From Ruania albidiflava DSM 18029 (GTDB lineage: Bacteria > Actinomycetota > Actinomycetes > Actinomycetales > Beutenbergiaceae), in contig NZ_ATWL01000002.1 of NCBI RefSeq assembly GCF_000421225.1, positions 62,001 to 126,000 of the forward strand: a DNA stretch of 64,000 bases. The letters run 5' to 3'. Under the pieces are notes generated by a model. That model saw only the letters and a program-made list of their open reading frames with translations. It did not search any database and was not told the origin of the DNA. The position numbers and the translations under genes were made by a program. Below, in pieces: positions 62,343 to 64,000 of this stretch. The first letter of the stretch is position 1, and the number at the start of each line of letters is the position of its first letter.

Positions 62343-63125
62343 ATGATCGAGTTCCGTGACGTGTCGGTCACCTACCCCAACGGGACCAAGGGGCTGGACG
62401 GGGTGACCCTGACCATCCCGGACGGTCAGTTCGTGGTGGTGGTCGGCCTCTCCGGAGCCGGCAAGTCGACCCTGGTGCGCACGATCAACGGACTGGTCCC
62501 GGTGACCGGTGGCGAGCTGACCGTGAACGGCGAGAACCTCGTCGGCGCGAGCAAGCGGCGCCTGCGCGGGTTGCGCTCCCGCATCGGGATGATTTTCCAG
62601 TCCTTCAACCTGGTCAACCGGGTCACGGTGCTGAACAACGTGCTCACCGGTCGGCTGCACTCCACCGGCATGCTCCGCTCCCTGCTCGGCTGGTTCTCTG
62701 CCGACGACAAGGAGCGCGCCTTCGACGCCCTGGAGCGGGTGGGCATCGTGGAGAAGGCCTACATCCGGGCTTCTCAGCTCTCCGGCGGGCAGCAGCAGCG
62801 GGTGGCCATCGCCCGGGCACTAGCCCAGGAACCGCAGGTGGTGCTCGCAGACGAACCGGTCGCCTCCCTCGACCCGCCGACCGCGAACGCGGTGATGCGC
62901 GACCTGCAGCGGATCAACCGGGAGCTGGGCATCACCACTGTGGTCAACCTGCACTTCCTGGACCTGGCCCGCCGGTACGGTGACCGGATCATCGGTATGC
63001 GCGCCGGCAAGGTGGTCTTCGACGGCACTGCCGCGGAGGCCGACGACGCAGTGTTCGAGGAGATCTACGGTCGCTCGCTGACCGCCGAGGACGTCGCAGA
63101 GCGCGAACCGGGGGCGCTGGCGTGA
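62343..63125 (+). CDS. phnC: Phosphonate-type ABC transporter ATP-binding protein
   Basis: 260 residues. Walker A GLSGAGKST, Q-loop MIFQSFNLVNRVTV, signature [10 protein letters not shown], Walker B VVLADEPVASLDPPT and H-loop VVNLHFLDLA, in which His-Phe stands where His-Asp is usual, as is normal in PhnC. Overlaps the permease gene as GTGA. Confidence 0.95.
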   Translation: MIEFRDVSVTYPNGTKGLDGVTLTIPDGQFVVVVGLSGAGKSTLVRTINGLVPVTGGELTVNGENLVGASKRRLRGLRSRIGMIFQSFNLVNRVTVLNNVLTGRLHSTGMLRSLLGWFSADDKERAFDALERVGIVEKAYIRASQLSGGQQQRVAIARALAQEPQVVLADEPVASLDPPTANAVMRDLQRINRELGITTVVNLHFLDLARRYGDRIIGMRAGKVVFDGTAAEADDAVFEEIYGRSLTAEDVAEREPGALA

Positions 63126-63940
63126 GCGCACCCGCCCCTACTGCGGCGGTGACGAGCCGGGGCCGCCCGCGCAAGCCACCGCCGTCGATCGGCGCGATCA
63201 CCGCACTGGTGGTGTTCGTGGCGGTCACCCTCTGGTCGGCGATCGGGGTGGAGTTCACCCTCAGCCCGCTGATCGTCAACCTCACCCGCGGTAGCGACGT
63301 CATCGAGCAGTACCTGCACCCGAACTGGGAGATCCTCACCCGGCCCGCGGTTCGGGAAGGTTTCCTGGAGACCCTGTACATCGCGATCCTGGCGTCCTTG
63401 GTCGGCTGCCTGATCGCACTCGTGCTCGCCATGCTGGCCTCGAAGGTCTCCGCCCCCAACACCGGTGTCTACCAGGTGATGAAGCTGATCCTCTCCCTGG
63501 TCCGTTCCCTGCCGGACGTCGCCTACGGTCTGCTGTTCGTGGCCTTCGTCGGCTCCGGTGCCCTGCCCGGCATCCTGGCGCTGATCGTCTTCAACATCGG
63601 CGTGGTCGCCAAGCTCACCTCGGAGAGCATCGACGCTGTGGACCACGGCCCGGTCGAGGCCGTCGAGGCCGCCGGTGCCACCCGGTTCCAGCGGGGCCGG
63701 TACGCCGTGCTGCCGCAGGTCGCACCGAACTACCTGTCCTACTGCTTCTACGTGTTCGAGCTGAACCTGCGCGCCTCCCTGGTGCTCGGCTTCGTCGGTG
63801 CCGGCGGGATCGGTGAGGTGATCATGCTGCTGGTCAGTCGGTTGGAGCACTCCTCGGTCTCCGCTGTGGTGATCATGCTGTTCGCCATCGTGTTCGTGCT
63901 CGACCAGGCCTCCCGCGCCGTGCGACGGAGGTTGACATGA
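63122..63940 (+). CDS. phnE: Phosphonate-type ABC transporter permease, first copy
   Basis: 272 residues, about six helices. The permease loop EAVEAAGATRFQRGRYAVLPQVAPNY is typical of PhnE (split here to stay short: EAVEAAGATRF, then RYAVLPQVAPNY). It overlaps the next gene by four bases, and the operon continues off the window with a second permease. Confidence 0.94.
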   Translation: MSAPAPTAAVTSRGRPRKPPPSIGAITALVVFVAVTLWSAIGVEFTLSPLIVNLTRGSDVIEQYLHPNWEILTRPAVREGFLETLYIAILASLVGCLIALVLAMLASKVSAPNTGVYQVMKLILSLVRSLPDVAYGLLFVAFVGSGALPGILALIVFNIGVVAKLTSESIDAVDHGPVEAVEAAGATRFQRGRYAVLPQVAPNYLSYCFYVFELNLRASLVLGFVGAGGIGEVIMLLVSRLEHSSVSAVVIMLFAIVFVLDQASRAVRRRLT

Positions 63941-64000
63941 CCACCACCCAGACGCGCTCCGCGCCCACCGGGGCCCGGCCCAAGCCGCCGTCCAAGGCCC
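63937..64000 (+). CDS. Second phosphonate-type ABC permease, start only (cut by window edge)
   Basis: Begins at ATG 63937 overlapping the phnE stop (ATGA). Only about 21 residues are visible (MTTTQTRSAPTGARPKPPSK). It resembles the polar N-terminal tail of the first permease. Two-permease phnDCEE layouts are common, so this is probably phnE2; identity rests on position. Confidence 0.6.
   Translation, partial: MTTTQTRSAPTGARPKPPSKA

Noticed and set aside
1-64000. CRISPR array, prophage or rRNA operon
   Set aside because: No regularly spaced repeats, no structural phage genes and no rRNA-like sequence were seen on reading the window.

Overview
The window is high-GC DNA with GTG/ATG starts, dense ATGA/GTGA gene overlaps and gene orders typical of Actinomycetota (DUF3039-helicase; clpS-DUF2017-murI-MBL hydrolase; rph-rdgB). 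A Micrococcales-type host (Ruania/Georgenia-like) is my inference from protein style. It looks like ordinary chromosome: no phage genes, intact transposase, CRISPR array or rRNA was seen, and there is one tRNA (Leu, anticodon TAG).

Layout. 1-4.0 kb: copper module (P-type ATPase, CopD-CtaG fusion, divergent DUF5134 membrane protein) with two BlaI/CopY-like operators. 4-9.1 kb: beta-galactosidase-like hydrolase, a scar of three gene remnants, zinc alcohol dehydrogenase, DadA-like oxidase and a decayed Lrp-type regulator. 9.1-17.7 kb: methyltransferase, large LuxR/NB-ARC regulator, endonuclease III, a beheaded ABC exporter, a regulator/membrane-protein pair with divergent small membrane protein, a peptide-type ABC ATPase, acyl-CoA dehydrogenase and HU. 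17.8-21.3 kb: TetR regulator and DrrAB-like exporter with an acetyltransferase. 21.3-25.4 kb: DUF3039, helicase, a small membrane protein between inverted repeats, and pncB. 25.6-34.5 kb: housekeeping block clpS, DUF2017, murI, MBL hydrolase, ppc, flavin monooxygenase, rph, rdgB, mgtC-like.

34.6-40.6 kb is a polyol-use unit: a mannitol-type dehydrogenase, a SorC-like regulator and a sugar/polyol ABC importer (binding protein plus two permeases, no ATPase). A shared 10-bp motif before the dehydrogenase and in the regulator/importer divergent region suggests one regulon. 40.7-42.5 kb: DUF3054, NUDIX-like protein, DedA. 42.4-49.8 kb, all on the minus strand: a membrane-anchored endonuclease/phosphatase, a serine beta-lactamase-like protein, a secreted endonuclease/phosphatase and NagZ; I read this as cell-wall fragment scavenging. 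50.2-52.5 kb: polar amino-acid ABC importer. 52.6-54.1 kb: alpha/beta hydrolase and TetR regulator. 54.2-60.1 kb: two-component system divergent from a lipoprotein, an adaptor with a peptidoglycan-binding domain, and a MacB-like ATPase and permease, probably an envelope-stress or peptide efflux module. 60.1 kb to the end: tRNA-Leu, HAD hydrolase and a phosphonate/phosphate-type ABC importer (phnDCE, second permease cut by the window edge), preceded by an 11-bp direct-repeat array resembling a PHO box.

Functions are assigned by recognising motifs and protein style by eye; no database search was possible. Regulatory sites are direct sequence observations, while the proteins proposed to bind them are inference.
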